Shown: positions 44,536 through 53,354 of the stretch, in pieces | How the letters are laid out: each line of letters opens with the position of its first letter | How positions within the stretch are numbered: position 1 is the stretch's first letter | Assembly: GCF_010731575.1 (NCBI RefSeq) | Contig: NZ_AP022617.1 | Span: forward strand, 2,728,001 to 2,792,000 | Reading direction: 5' to 3' | Length of the DNA: 64,000 nucleotides | From: Mycolicibacterium monacense | Lineage (GTDB): Bacteria > Actinomycetota > Actinomycetes > Mycobacteriales > Mycobacteriaceae | Notes under the pieces: generated by a model | Told to the model about the DNA's origin: nothing | What the model saw: only the letters and a program-made list of their open reading frames with translations | Databases searched by the model: none | Translations under genes and position numbers: made by a program

Positions 44536-46763
44536 CCGGCTGCTGCAGTGCCGACTGCTTCAGTGCCGACTACTTCAGTGCCGACTACTTCGATGCGCAC
44601 CGGGACCCCGTTGAGTACCGACATCCCGGCCAGCGCCTCGAGATCCGCCGACCGGTTCGAGGTCAACTCGTTGACGTTGGCGCCCGGCACGCTGTTGGCC
44701 AGGGTCCACCCGCCACCGCGGTGCCCCCAGCCCTGCGGGATCGCGATCGTGCCAGGACGCATCTCGTCGGTGACTAGCACCTCCGATTCGACAGCGCCGT
44801 CGGCGGCGACGATCCGTACGGGGCCGCCGTCGACGAGACCCGCCGCGCGGGCGTCGTCGGGGTGGATCCTCGTCCGGTGGCGGCGGTCGCCCTTCATCAG
44901 CGTCGGACTGTTGTGCATCCAGCTGTTCTGGGATCGCATCTCACGGATCCCGATGGCCAGCAACGGGAATCGTGGATCGTCGTGACTCCGCGCGCCGAGG
45001 CGGCCGACCTCGGCGACGATCTCGGGCGGATCGAGCCGCACCTTCCCGTCCCGGTGCCGAACCACCGTGCCGAGGATTCCCGACGGGGCGTGCTCGTCGA
45101 GCACGATCCCGTGCGGCCGTGCGCGCAGGCGGTCGAGGTTGAGTCCGCCTCGCCGCAACCCGAAACGGTCACCGTAGGGCCCGAACCGCAACAGCAGTGC
45201 CATCATTCGCCGCGGGGTCATCCGGGTCGCCCGGAAGCGGTCGAGCTTGGCGAGCACCCGGTTGAACCGCTCGAGCGGACCGGTGGCGAACAGCGAGATG
45301 CCCATCCGGCGCGCGAGTTCGGCGTACACCTGCCACTCCTGGCGGGCCTGCCCGTAGGGTTCGAGCACGGCCTCGGTCGACTGGACGAACAGCGTCGGTG
45401 AGCAGGCGGCGAACATGATCGGCAGGTCGTCGCGTTCGAGCATCGTGGTGCCGGGCAGGATGTAGTCCGCCAGCCGGTTGGTCTCGTTGACGTAGAGATC
45501 GAGGGAGACGAACAGATCCAGTTGCGGCAGAGCCGATTCCAGTGCCTTGCTGTTGGGGACCGACAGCACCGGGTTACCGGCCACCACGAACAGCGCCCGG
45601 AGTTGGCCGGGGCCGGGGGTGGTGATCTCGTCCGCCATGACGGCGGCCGGGAAGGTGCCCAGCACGTCGGGGTGGTTCCCGATGCGCGAGCGCATCGTGT
45701 CGTAGCTGAAGCTGCCCAACCGCTCCCCCATCTCCTCGACGGGAATCACGGCACGCGACATCAGCGACCCGCCGGGACGGTCGAGGTTGCCGGTGACGAG
45801 CGTCAGCGCGTCGAGCAGGAAACTGACCAGCGTGCCGTGCCGGCCCAGACAGGCTCCGGTGCGGCCGTAGGCCGTGGCACTGGGCGCGGTGGCGAAGTCG
45901 CGGGCCAGCATCCGGACGATGTCACCGGGAATCCCGGTCCGCTCGGCGGTCCGCTCGGGGGTGTGCTCACGGCACAGTCGGCGCAGCGTCTCCCCGCCGG
46001 TCGACTGTTCGGCCATCGCGGTGGTGTCCTCGAGGCCTTCGGCGAAGATCACCTGCAGCATCGACAGCAGCAGCCACGCATCGCCGTCCGGGCGGATCGC
46101 GAGATGTTCGTACTCGCGGGCGGTCTCGGTTCGGCGCGGGTCGACCACCACCACCCGGCCGCCGCGGCGCACGATGTCGGCCAGATCGTTCTTGATCCGT
46201 GGGGCGCGTACCGCACTGCCGTGCGACACAAGCGGATTGGCGCCCACCATCAACAGGAACTCGGTGCGCAGCAGATCCGGGAACGGCAGCTGACTCGCGG
46301 CGCCGTAGAGCAACTTGCTGGCCACGAACCGGCTGTTGATGTCCTGCGAGCCGGCGGAGTACAGGTGCCGGGCACCGATCCGCGCCATGAACACCCCGGC
46401 CCACAGGCTGCTCGCGTAGCCGAACGCCGCCGGGTTGCCGAAGTACTGGCCGACGACGTCCCCACCGTCGCGGTCGAGGATCGTCGTCAACCGCGCGGCG
46501 ATGTCGTCGAGCGCCTCATCCCAGCTGACCGCCTCGAACGTGCCGTCGGCGCGGCGCCGCAGCGGTTCCAGCACCCGGTCCGGGTCGTTCTGGATGTCGG
46601 TGAACGCGATGCCCTTGGGGCACGCCCGGCCCTGGCTCAGCGGGTGGTCGGGATCGGGTCGCAGTGACACCAGCCGGCCGTCGTCGACCGTGGCGATGAG
46701 TCCGCACATCGGCTCACAGATCCGGCAGTAGGTCACGCGGTGCTCGGCCGTCGGCGCTGACAT
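44532..46763 (-). CDS. Molybdopterin oxidoreductase with N-terminal [4Fe-4S] domain
   Basis: 743-residue member of the formate-dehydrogenase/BisC-like superfamily. The N-terminal cluster motif is CRICEPMCGL followed by Cys in GRACPKG (CxxCxxxC-x27-C). The molybdopterin domain includes YSAGSQDINSRF, LLMVGANPLVSHGS and VVVDPRRTETAREYEH; the C-terminal dinucleotide-binding part has SQNSWMHNSP and PQGWGHRGGGW. No Tat signal is seen, so it is cytoplasmic. The very C-terminus carries a three-copy 15-bp tandem repeat (VGTE). The physiological substrate is unknown. ATG 46763 is preferred over GTG 46772. Confidence 0.92.
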   Translation of the reverse strand: MSAPTAEHRVTYCRICEPMCGLIATVDDGRLVSLRPDPDHPLSQGRACPKGIAFTDIQNDPDRVLEPLRRRADGTFEAVSWDEALDDIAARLTTILDRDGGDVVGQYFGNPAAFGYASSLWAGVFMARIGARHLYSAGSQDINSRFVASKLLYGAASQLPFPDLLRTEFLLMVGANPLVSHGSAVRAPRIKNDLADIVRRGGRVVVVDPRRTETAREYEHLAIRPDGDAWLLLSMLQVIFAEGLEDTTAMAEQSTGGETLRRLCREHTPERTAERTGIPGDIVRMLARDFATAPSATAYGRTGACLGRHGTLVSFLLDALTLVTGNLDRPGGSLMSRAVIPVEEMGERLGSFSYDTMRSRIGNHPDVLGTFPAAVMADEITTPGPGQLRALFVVAGNPVLSVPNSKALESALPQLDLFVSLDLYVNETNRLADYILPGTTMLERDDLPIMFAACSPTLFVQSTEAVLEPYGQARQEWQVYAELARRMGISLFATGPLERFNRVLAKLDRFRATRMTPRRMMALLLRFGPYGDRFGLRRGGLNLDRLRARPHGIVLDEHAPSGILGTVVRHRDGKVRLDPPEIVAEVGRLGARSHDDPRFPLLAIGIREMRSQNSWMHNSPTLMKGDRRHRTRIHPDDARAAGLVDGGPVRIVAADGAVESEVLVTDEMRPGTIAIPQGWGHRGGGWTLANSVPGANVNELTSNRSADLEALAGMSVLNGVPVRIEVVGTEVVGTEAVGTAAAG
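44546..44590. repeat. 15-bp tandem repeat, three copies
   Basis: Unit CAGTGCCGACTACTT (first copy GCTT instead of ACTT) at 44546-44560, 44561-44575 and 44576-44590. It lies in frame at the 3' end of the molybdopterin oxidoreductase and encodes repeated VGTEV/A, so copy-number change would lengthen or shorten the tail without a frameshift. Confidence 0.9.
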
Positions 46764-46776
46764 GGTGAACACATTA

Positions 46777-46803
46777 GGAGAACTGTCTCCTTTAAATCGG
46801 AGA
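46777..46803. promoter_or_regulatory. Three half-site repeat upstream of the molybdopterin oxidoreductase
   Basis: GGAGA-ACTG-TCTCC (46777-46790) is a perfect dyad, and TCTCC-TTTAAATC-GGAGA (46786-46803) continues it, so GGAGAAC half-sites occur in direct and inverted order. The group starts 14 nt upstream of the ATG at 46763. It is distinct from dyad copy E. The binding factor is unknown. Confidence 0.5.
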
Positions 46804-46824
46804 ACGGTATTTCCGTCATTTGCC

Positions 46825-46850
46825 TGACGATTCTCTCCCGATTTGTAACG
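46825..46850. promoter_or_regulatory. Recurring dyad element, copy E
   Basis: TGACG (46825-46829), 14 nt, TGTAACG (46844-46850): one mismatch in each arm. On the plus strand CTGACG-N16-TAACGC is followed after 7 nt by the aldehyde dehydrogenase ATG at 46859. Confidence 0.6.
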
Positions 46851-46858
46851 CTAGACCC

Positions 46859-48343
46859 ATGACGACTGTGCAGACCGAATCCGGCGTGCTGGCCGGTGAT
46901 GAGCGGATGTTGATCGACGGCGAATTGCAGCTGACGAGCAGCGGCGCCATGTTCGACGTGATCCATCCGGCCAGCGAGGAAGTGGCCGGTCAGGCCACCG
47001 ACGGCACCGTGGACGACATGGCCCGCGCGGTGGCCGCGGCGCGACGGGCGTTCGACGAGTCGGACTGGTCGCGTGATCTGGACTTTCGCTACCACTGCCT
47101 GACCCAGTTGCACGAGGCCCTCGACCGCAACAAGGAGAGGTTGCGCCGGATCCTGATCACCGAGGTGGGCTGCCCGGTCACCGTGTCCGGCAGCCAGATC
47201 GAGAGCCCGATCGAAGAGGTCAAGCACTGGGCCGAGCACGGGAAGAACTTCGAGTATCTGGTCGACACCGGTGTGCACCCCACCCAGTTGGGGCCGGCAC
47301 GGCGCAAGATCCACTACGAACCGGTCGGGGTGGTCGGTGCGATCACGCCGTGGAACGTGCCGTTCTACCTCAACGTCGCCGAGACGGTGCCTGCGCTGAT
47401 GGCGGGTAACACCGTCGTCCTCAAACCCGCCCAGCTCACGCCGTGGTCGGGTAGCGAGTACGGCCGCATCGTCGCCGAGGAGACCGACATCCCGGCCGGG
47501 GTGTTCAACGTGGTGGTGTCCAACGCCAACGAGGTGGGCGCGGCACTGTCGGCCGATCCGCGGGTGGACATGATCACCTTCACCGGGTCCACCGCGACGG
47601 GTCGGGCGATCCTGGCCGCCGGCGCGTCGACGGTGAAGAAGACGCTGCTGGAACTGGGTGGCAAATCCGCCCACATCGTGCTCGACGACGCCGACTTCAA
47701 CTCCGCGCTGCCGTTGGCGGCGATGATGGCCTGCGTGATGTCGGGTCAGTCCTGCATCCTGCCGAGCCGGATCCTGTTGCCGCGCAGCCGATATGACGAG
47801 GGCTTGGAGATCCTCAAGACCATGATGGAGGGTTTCCCGGTCGGCGACCCGTGGACGCCGGGCATCATGCAGGGCCCGCAGATCAGCGAGACGCAACGGC
47901 AGAAGGTGCTCGGGCTGATCAAGAGCGGTGTCGACTCGGGGGCGCGGCTGGTCACCGGCGGCGGAATCCCGGAGAACCTGCCGGTCGGGTACTACACCCA
48001 GCCGACCCTGCTCGCCGACGTCGACCCCGACAGCCAGGTCGCCCAGGAGGAGATCTTCGGTCCGGTGCTGACCGTCACGCCGTACGACACCGACGACGAG
48101 GCGGTCGCAATCGCCAACAACAGCATCTACGGGCTGTCCGGTGAGGTGTCCGGCGGCGATGTCGACCGCGCGTTCGCCATCGCGTGCCGGATGAGGACCG
48201 GCAATGTGACGATCAACGGTAAGAGCCACTTCGGTATCACCAGCCCGTTCGGCGGCACCAAACAGTCCGGCCTGGGCTACCGCAACGGCGAAGAGGGCTA
48301 CAAGGAGTACCTCGAGGCCAAGACCATCGGCATGCCCGAATGA
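46859..48343 (+). CDS. NAD(P)-dependent aldehyde dehydrogenase
   Basis: 494-residue ALDH oxidising an aldehyde to an acid. Landmarks are GAITPWNVPF and KPAQLTPW, the catalytic Glu in LELGGKSAH, the catalytic Cys in SGQSCILPSR and the C-terminal EEIFGPVLTV. Length is normal. ATG 46859 is chosen because it is 7 nt from the TAACGC of copy E and gives the conserved N-terminus; the longer frame is not family-like. The stop overlaps the SnoaL-like gene start by 4 nt. Confidence 0.95.
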   Translation: MTTVQTESGVLAGDERMLIDGELQLTSSGAMFDVIHPASEEVAGQATDGTVDDMARAVAAARRAFDESDWSRDLDFRYHCLTQLHEALDRNKERLRRILITEVGCPVTVSGSQIESPIEEVKHWAEHGKNFEYLVDTGVHPTQLGPARRKIHYEPVGVVGAITPWNVPFYLNVAETVPALMAGNTVVLKPAQLTPWSGSEYGRIVAEETDIPAGVFNVVVSNANEVGAALSADPRVDMITFTGSTATGRAILAAGASTVKKTLLELGGKSAHIVLDDADFNSALPLAAMMACVMSGQSCILPSRILLPRSRYDEGLEILKTMMEGFPVGDPWTPGIMQGPQISETQRQKVLGLIKSGVDSGARLVTGGGIPENLPVGYYTQPTLLADVDPDSQVAQEEIFGPVLTVTPYDTDDEAVAIANNSIYGLSGEVSGGDVDRAFAIACRMRTGNVTINGKSHFGITSPFGGTKQSGLGYRNGEEGYKEYLEAKTIGMPE

Positions 48344-48762
48344 CCGGAGCGGCCGACGAACTCGAGATCGCCCGGCTGCTGTACCGGTACGCCCGCGCGG
48401 TCGACAGCAAGGACTGGGAGCTCTACCGCTCGGTGTTCACCGACGACGCGCACATCGACTATTCGTCGGCGGGCGCGGTCGTCGGGCATCGCGACGAGGT
48501 GGTCGACTGGTTCGCCGCGAATTTCGGCGTCCTGCCGTGGAGCATGCACTACATCACCAACATCGAAGCCGACGTCGACGGCGATTCGGCTACGGTGCGG
48601 GCGATGTTCTACAACCCGATGCAACTACCCGGCATGGACGAGGTGTCGGCCTGCGGCGGTTACTACCACCACGAACTGGTGCGCACCGCCGACGGCTGGC
48701 GCAGCCGAAGCCTGCGCGAGGAGAACGTCTGGTTCACCAACGCCCCGGCGCGCACCGGCTGA
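48340..48762 (+). CDS. SnoaL/NTF2-like protein
   Basis: 140 residues with the cone-shaped NTF2-like pattern: EIARLLYRYARAVDSKDWELYRSVFTDDAHIDY (quoted as LLYRYARAVD and YRSVFTDDAHIDY) is the standard N-terminal helix-strand unit, and HYITNIEADVDGDSA the central strands. Related proteins are hydratases, isomerases or ligand binders; no catalytic assignment is possible. ATGA overlap with the aldehyde dehydrogenase suggests one transcript. A long hairpin follows the stop. Confidence 0.85.
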   Translation: MTGAADELEIARLLYRYARAVDSKDWELYRSVFTDDAHIDYSSAGAVVGHRDEVVDWFAANFGVLPWSMHYITNIEADVDGDSATVRAMFYNPMQLPGMDEVSACGGYYHHELVRTADGWRSRSLREENVWFTNAPARTG

Positions 48763-48766
48763 GCAC

Positions 48767-48832
48767 CTCGCCGAGACTGCTGCCAGATCACGAAATCCTC
48801 CCGGAGCGTGATCTCCGAGCAGTTTCGGCGAG
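48767..48832. terminator. Long imperfect hairpin between convergent SnoaL-like and rlmN genes
   Basis: 27-nt arms (48767-48793 starting CTCGCCGA; 48806-48832 ending CGGCGAG) pair with mismatches at about four positions around a 12-nt loop. The hairpin fills the gap between two convergent stops. It carries the GCCGAG head shared with three other hairpins in the window. Confidence 0.65.
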
Positions 48833-48840
48833 AAGGGGGG

Positions 48841-49965
48841 TCAGCCCTCGGCCGCCAATTGTCCGCAGGCGGCGGCGATTTCGCGGCCGCGGGTGTCGCG
48901 GACGGTGCACGACACCCCGCGCTCGCGGACCCGCCGCACGAATTCCCGTTCGGCGGGTTTAGGGCTGGCATCCCACTCGCTGCCCGGCGTCGGATTGAGG
49001 GGGATGACGTTGACGTGCACCAGCGGCCCGAGCGCGCCATGCAGCCTCTTGCCGAGCAGGTCGGCCCGCCACGGCTGATCGTTCACGTCGCGGATCAGCG
49101 CGTACTCGATCGAGACCCGGCGTCCGGTGACGTCGGCGTAGTAGCGGGCCGCGTCGAGCGCTTCGGAGACCTTCCAGCGGTTGTTGACCGGGACCAGCGT
49201 GTCGCGCAGTTCGTCGTCGGGTGCGTGCAGCGACAGCGCGAGCGTGACGTTGAGGCGTTCGTCGGCGAGCTTGCGGATCGCCGGGGCCAGGCCGACCGTC
49301 GACACGGTGACCGACCGGGCGGAGATGCCGAACCCGTCGGGCGGCGGTGCGACGATGCGGCGCACGGCGGCGATCACCCGGTTGTAGTTGGCGAGCGGTT
49401 CGCCCATGCCCATGAAGACGATGTTGGACAGCCGCCCGCCGCGCGCCGCCGGGGCGATGCCCTCACCATCTCGGTCGCGCAGTTCGACGGCCGCGGCGCG
49501 GACCTGTTCGAGGATCTCGGCCGTCGACAGGTTGCGTTGGAGCCCACCCTGACCGGTCGCGCAGAACGGGCACGCCATCCCGCAACCGGCCTGTGAGGAG
49601 ATGCACACGGTGTTGCGGTCGGAGTAGCGCATGAGCACCGACTCGAACGTCGTCCCGTCCACCGCCCGCCACAACACCTTGCGGGTCTCCCCCGCGTCCG
49701 TCTCGATCTCACGGACGGCGGTGAGCAGATCCGGGAACAACGCCTCGGCGACCTGCTCGCGCACCGCCGCGGGCAGATCGGTCATCTGCTGCGGATCGGC
49801 GGTCAACCGGCCGTAGTACTGGGTGGCCAGCTGCTTGGCGCGAAACGCCGGCAACCCGAGTTCCGCCACCGCGGCCGCACGGGCGGTGGCGTCGAGGTCG
49901 GCGAAGTGCCGCGGCGGCTTGGCGCGTCGCGGGGCATCGAAAACCAGGGGCAGGGGGTTGGGCAT
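48841..49965 (-). CDS. rlmN: Dual-specificity 23S rRNA/tRNA adenine-C2 methyltransferase
   Basis: 374-residue radical-SAM enzyme methylating C2 of adenosine in 23S rRNA and tRNA. The radical-SAM cluster motif is CGMACPFC (CxxxCxxC, about residues 123-130). Other landmarks are [14 protein letters not shown] and [14 protein letters not shown]. The C-terminal mechanistic Cys is in [14 protein letters not shown] 49965 gives the family N-terminus, preferred over 50004. Position equals Rv2880c, upstream of which lies cdsA. Confidence 0.96.
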   Translation of the reverse strand: MPNPLPLVFDAPRRAKPPRHFADLDATARAAAVAELGLPAFRAKQLATQYYGRLTADPQQMTDLPAAVREQVAEALFPDLLTAVREIETDAGETRKVLWRAVDGTTFESVLMRYSDRNTVCISSQAGCGMACPFCATGQGGLQRNLSTAEILEQVRAAAVELRDRDGEGIAPAARGGRLSNIVFMGMGEPLANYNRVIAAVRRIVAPPPDGFGISARSVTVSTVGLAPAIRKLADERLNVTLALSLHAPDDELRDTLVPVNNRWKVSEALDAARYYADVTGRRVSIEYALIRDVNDQPWRADLLGKRLHGALGPLVHVNVIPLNPTPGSEWDASPKPAEREFVRRVRERGVSCTVRDTRGREIAAACGQLAAEG

Positions 49966-50000
49966 TGGTGCCAGTATCCCACCTGCGGCGGGGTGCCCGC

Positions 50001-50855
50001 TCAAGCGAGCAGTGTCAGCACGATCCAGGTCGCCACGGCGGACGGCAGCATGCCGTCCATCCGGTCCATCATCCCGCCGTGTCCGGGCAGCAGGTTACTC
50101 ATGTCCTTGATCCCGAGATCGCGCTTGAACTGCGACTCGACCAGGTCGCCGAGCGTGCCGGTGATCACCAGCATCACCCCGAGCGCGACGCCGGCGTACC
50201 ACGGCTTGTCCAGCAGATACACCACCGCGAGCACCGCGGCGGTCCCCCCGAACAGCAGCGATCCGACCAGGCCCTCCCAGGATTTCTTCGGGCTGATGGC
50301 CGGGGCCATCGTGTGTTTCCCGAACAGCACGCCTGCCACGTAGCCCCCGATGTCGGAGAACACCACGCCCAGCATCAGGCAGAAGACCCGGTTGGCGCCG
50401 TCCTCGGGATAGATCAGCAGCGCACCGAAACTCGCGAACAGCGGAACCCACGTCGCCAGGAACACGGCGGCGGCGATGTCGCGCGAGTAGTTCTGCGGTG
50501 TGTGTTTGAGACCCTGGCCGACCAACCGCCATATCATGCAGACGACGACGGTCGCCGCGAAGCCGCCCAGTGCGCCCGCGGGTCCGAACGGCCAGGTCAG
50601 CCACAGTGTGGCCTGACCGCCGACCAGCAGGGGGATCATCGGCATCCGGTAGCCGGCCTCGGTCAGCCGGCTGCTCACCTCATGGGTGCTGACGGCGACG
50701 GCGGCCGCGACCAGCGCGAGCCACAGATACGGGGCGAACAACAGGATGGCGATGAGCCCGCCGCCGAGGGCGACACCCACCGCGATGGCGGCTGGAAGGT
50801 TGCGTCCGGCGCGCGACGGCTTCTTCTGCGGCTCGTCGACCGGTGTTTCTGACAC
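50001..50855 (-). CDS. cdsA: Phosphatidate cytidylyltransferase
   Basis: 284-residue integral membrane enzyme making CDP-diacylglycerol for phospholipid synthesis. About eight hydrophobic segments are visible. The family signature near the C-terminus reads [12 protein letters not shown] followed by [15 protein letters not shown], including the conserved Lys-Arg, Gly-His-Gly and Asp residues. GTG 50855 is the start. It lies 35 nt upstream of rlmN and 27 nt downstream of frr in the usual mycobacterial order. Confidence 0.96.
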   Translation of the reverse strand: MSETPVDEPQKKPSRAGRNLPAAIAVGVALGGGLIAILLFAPYLWLALVAAAVAVSTHEVSSRLTEAGYRMPMIPLLVGGQATLWLTWPFGPAGALGGFAATVVVCMIWRLVGQGLKHTPQNYSRDIAAAVFLATWVPLFASFGALLIYPEDGANRVFCLMLGVVFSDIGGYVAGVLFGKHTMAPAISPKKSWEGLVGSLLFGGTAAVLAVVYLLDKPWYAGVALGVMLVITGTLGDLVESQFKRDLGIKDMSNLLPGHGGMMDRMDGMLPSAVATWIVLTLLA

Positions 50856-50882
50856 GGAATCCGCTTTGCTGCTGACAGGCCG

Positions 50883-51440
50883 CTAGACCTCCAGCAACTC
50901 TCCCTCTTTGTGCTTCACCAGTTCGTCGATCTGGTGGGTGTAGGTGTGGGTGGTCTTGTCGAGGTCCTTCTCGGCGCGGCTGACCTCGTCCTCCCCGGCT
51001 TCGCCGTCCTTCTTGATGCGGGCCAGCTCCTCCATCGCCTTGCGGCGGATGTTGCGCACCGACACCTTGGCGTCCTCGCCCTTGGCCTTGGCCTGCTTGA
51101 CCAGATCGCGGCGGCGCTCCTCGGTCAGCTGAGGGATGGAGACGCGGATGATGTTGCCGTCATTGGTGGGGTTGACGCCGAGGTCGGAGTTGCGGATCGC
51201 GTCTTCGATGTTGCGGAGCTGGTTGGCCTCGTAGGGCTTGATCACCACCATGCGCGCCTCGGGCACGTTGATGCTCGACAGCTGGGTGATCGGCGTGGTG
51301 GCGCCGTAGTAGTCGACGTTGATCCGGGAGAACATGCCCGGATTGGCGCGGCCGGTGCGAATCGACGACAGATCGTCACGCGCCACCGACACGGCCTTCT
51401 CCATCTTCTCCTCGGCATCGAAGAGGGTTTCGTCGATCAC
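50883..51440 (-). CDS. frr: Ribosome recycling factor
   Basis: 185-residue tRNA-mimicking factor that, with EF-G, splits post-termination ribosomes. The two family blocks are present: [16 protein letters not shown] and the long C-terminal helix [20 protein letters not shown] (within it the coiled-coil heptads). Length is standard. It follows pyrH by 45 nt in the conserved pyrH-frr-cdsA order. Confidence 0.97.
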   Translation of the reverse strand: MIDETLFDAEEKMEKAVSVARDDLSSIRTGRANPGMFSRINVDYYGATTPITQLSSINVPEARMVVIKPYEANQLRNIEDAIRNSDLGVNPTNDGNIIRVSIPQLTEERRRDLVKQAKAKGEDAKVSVRNIRRKAMEELARIKKDGEAGEDEVSRAEKDLDKTTHTYTHQIDELVKHKEGELLEV

Positions 51441-51485
51441 TGTCTTTCTCCCGTCGCTACGTTCGCCCGGCGTCGTCGCACCCGT

Positions 51486-52244
51486 TCAGGTGGTGACCAG
51501 TGTTCCGATCTTCTCACCCGCGACCGCGCGGGCGATATTGCCGTCGACGAGCAGATTGAACACCAGGATCGGCATGCCGTTGTCCATGCACAGCGAGAAC
51601 GCGGTGGCGTCGGCGACGGCCAGCCCGCGGTCGATGACCTCGCGGTGGGTGATGGCCGTCAGCAGCTGGGCGTCGGGATCCTTGCGGGGGTCGGCGGTGT
51701 AGACGCCGTCGACGGCCTTGGCCATCAGGACCACCTCGGCGCCGATCTCCAGGGCCCGCTGGGCCGCGGTGGTGTCGGTGGAGAAGTACGGCAGCCCCAT
51801 CCCGGCACCGAAGATGACCACGCGCCCCTTCTCGAGGTGGCGCACCGCACGCAGCGGGATGTAGGGCTCGGCGACCTGACCCATCGTGATGGCCGTCTGC
51901 ACGCGGGTGTCGATGCCTTCCTTCTCCAGGAAGTCCTGCAGCGCGAGGCTGTTCATCACGGTGCCGAGCATGCCCATGTAGTCGCTGCGGGTGCGTTCCA
52001 TCCCGCGCTGCTGCAGTTGCGCACCCCGGAAGAAGTTGCCACCGCCGATGACGACGGCGACCTGGACACCGCTGCGGACCACTTCGGCGATCTGGCGCGC
52101 CACGAGGTGTACGACGTCCGGGTCGAGACCCACGGCGCCGCCACCGAACATCTCACCGCCGAGTTTGAGCAGCACGCGCGAATACAGCGGGCGGGTCTCG
52201 CCGACTGCCGCGCCGGCGCCGTGGTCACTGTTCGGCTCCGACAT
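51486..52244 (-). CDS. pyrH: Uridylate kinase
   Basis: 252-residue UMP kinase of the amino-acid-kinase fold. Landmarks are [13 protein letters not shown] (phosphate loop), [30 protein letters not shown] (UMP site, quoted in part) and [19 protein letters not shown] 52244 has AAGGA just upstream and gives the family length; the longer frame to 52349 is not family-like. First gene of the pyrH-frr-cdsA-rlmN group. Confidence 0.96.
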   Translation of the reverse strand: MSEPNSDHGAGAAVGETRPLYSRVLLKLGGEMFGGGAVGLDPDVVHLVARQIAEVVRSGVQVAVVIGGGNFFRGAQLQQRGMERTRSDYMGMLGTVMNSLALQDFLEKEGIDTRVQTAITMGQVAEPYIPLRAVRHLEKGRVVIFGAGMGLPYFSTDTTAAQRALEIGAEVVLMAKAVDGVYTADPRKDPDAQLLTAITHREVIDRGLAVADATAFSLCMDNGMPILVFNLLVDGNIARAVAGEKIGTLVTT

Positions 52245-52388
52245 CGGTCCTTCGGCCTCCTCGCTACGACGTACCGGGCGCTCCCCCAGGTGGCACACCC
52301 ATCCTGCCTCATGCGGGGCGCCCGGTGTGGCAGGGGCGGTCGAATTCACCCCGGCGACCGGTCCCGCCGCGCATTAGGGTCTGACCTC

Positions 52389-53354
52389 ATGACGACCCCG
52401 GCCGGACACGTGTACGTGTCGCGGCTGCTCACCGACGGCGCCATGGAGCGGCTGCGGCGGCTCGACCGGCCCTTGCGCGTCGGCGGCGAGGACCCGCCCA
52501 CCCGAGACGAGCTCGCGGCCGGGTTCACCGGGGCCTGCGCGGCGGTGGTCACGCTGACCGAACGGGTCGACGCCGGAATCCTCGACACCGCAGGCGACGG
52601 GCTACGGGTGGTGGCCAACGTCGCCGTCGGCTACGACAACATCGACGTCGCGGCGGCGCACGCCGCGGGGGTGACCGTCACCAACACCCCGGGTGTGCTC
52701 GACAACGCCACCGCCGACCACACGTTCGCGCTGATCCTCGCCGTCACGCGCCGCGTCGTCGACGGCGACCGGTTCCTGCGCTCGCGCCGGCCGTGGATCT
52801 GGGGGCCCCGAATGCTCACCGGGCTCGACGTCAGCGCGGGCGCCACGCTGGGGATCCTGGGCTACGGCCGCATCGGCAGGGCGGTCGCGCGGCGGGCCCG
52901 CGCCTTCGACATGACGGTGCTGGCCACCTCACGCCGCCGCACCTCCGGAGCCGACGGCGATGTCCGGTTCGTCGACACCGACACCCTGCTGGCCGACAGT
53001 GACGTCGTCTGCGTGCTGACGCCGCTCACCCCCGAGACCCGCCACCTGATCGACGGCGCGGCGCTCGACCGCATGAAATCGACCGCCTACCTGGTCAACA
53101 CCGCGCGCGGCGGGGTCGTCGACGAGTCCGCGCTGATCGACGCGCTGCGCGCCGGGCGTATCGGTGGCGCCGCGCTGGATGTGTTCGAGAATGAACCCCA
53201 TGTCAACCCCGCACTGCTCGACGCCCCGAACCTCGTTCTCACACCGCACATCGCCAGTGCCGGTGAGGCGACCCGCGACGCGATGGGCGTCCTCGCCGTC
53301 GACAACGTCGCAGCCGTGCTCGCCGGCCGGCCCGCGCTGACCCCGGTCCGATGA
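52389..53354 (+). CDS. D-isomer-specific 2-hydroxyacid dehydrogenase (glyoxylate/hydroxypyruvate reductase type)
   Basis: 321-residue NAD(P)-dependent reductase. The nucleotide motif is GILGYGRIGRAVA (about 154-166), the catalytic Arg is in NTARGG, the Glu in FENEP and the His in LTPHIASAG. ATG 52389 lies 8 nt after TAGGGT (52375-52380), so the mRNA may start at the codon. The 4-nt overlap with glycerate kinase makes hydroxypyruvate or tartronate semialdehyde to glycerate the likely reaction (inference from context). Confidence 0.92.
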   Translation: MTTPAGHVYVSRLLTDGAMERLRRLDRPLRVGGEDPPTRDELAAGFTGACAAVVTLTERVDAGILDTAGDGLRVVANVAVGYDNIDVAAAHAAGVTVTNTPGVLDNATADHTFALILAVTRRVVDGDRFLRSRRPWIWGPRMLTGLDVSAGATLGILGYGRIGRAVARRARAFDMTVLATSRRRTSGADGDVRFVDTDTLLADSDVVCVLTPLTPETRHLIDGAALDRMKSTAYLVNTARGGVVDESALIDALRAGRIGGAALDVFENEPHVNPALLDAPNLVLTPHIASAGEATRDAMGVLAVDNVAAVLAGRPALTPVR

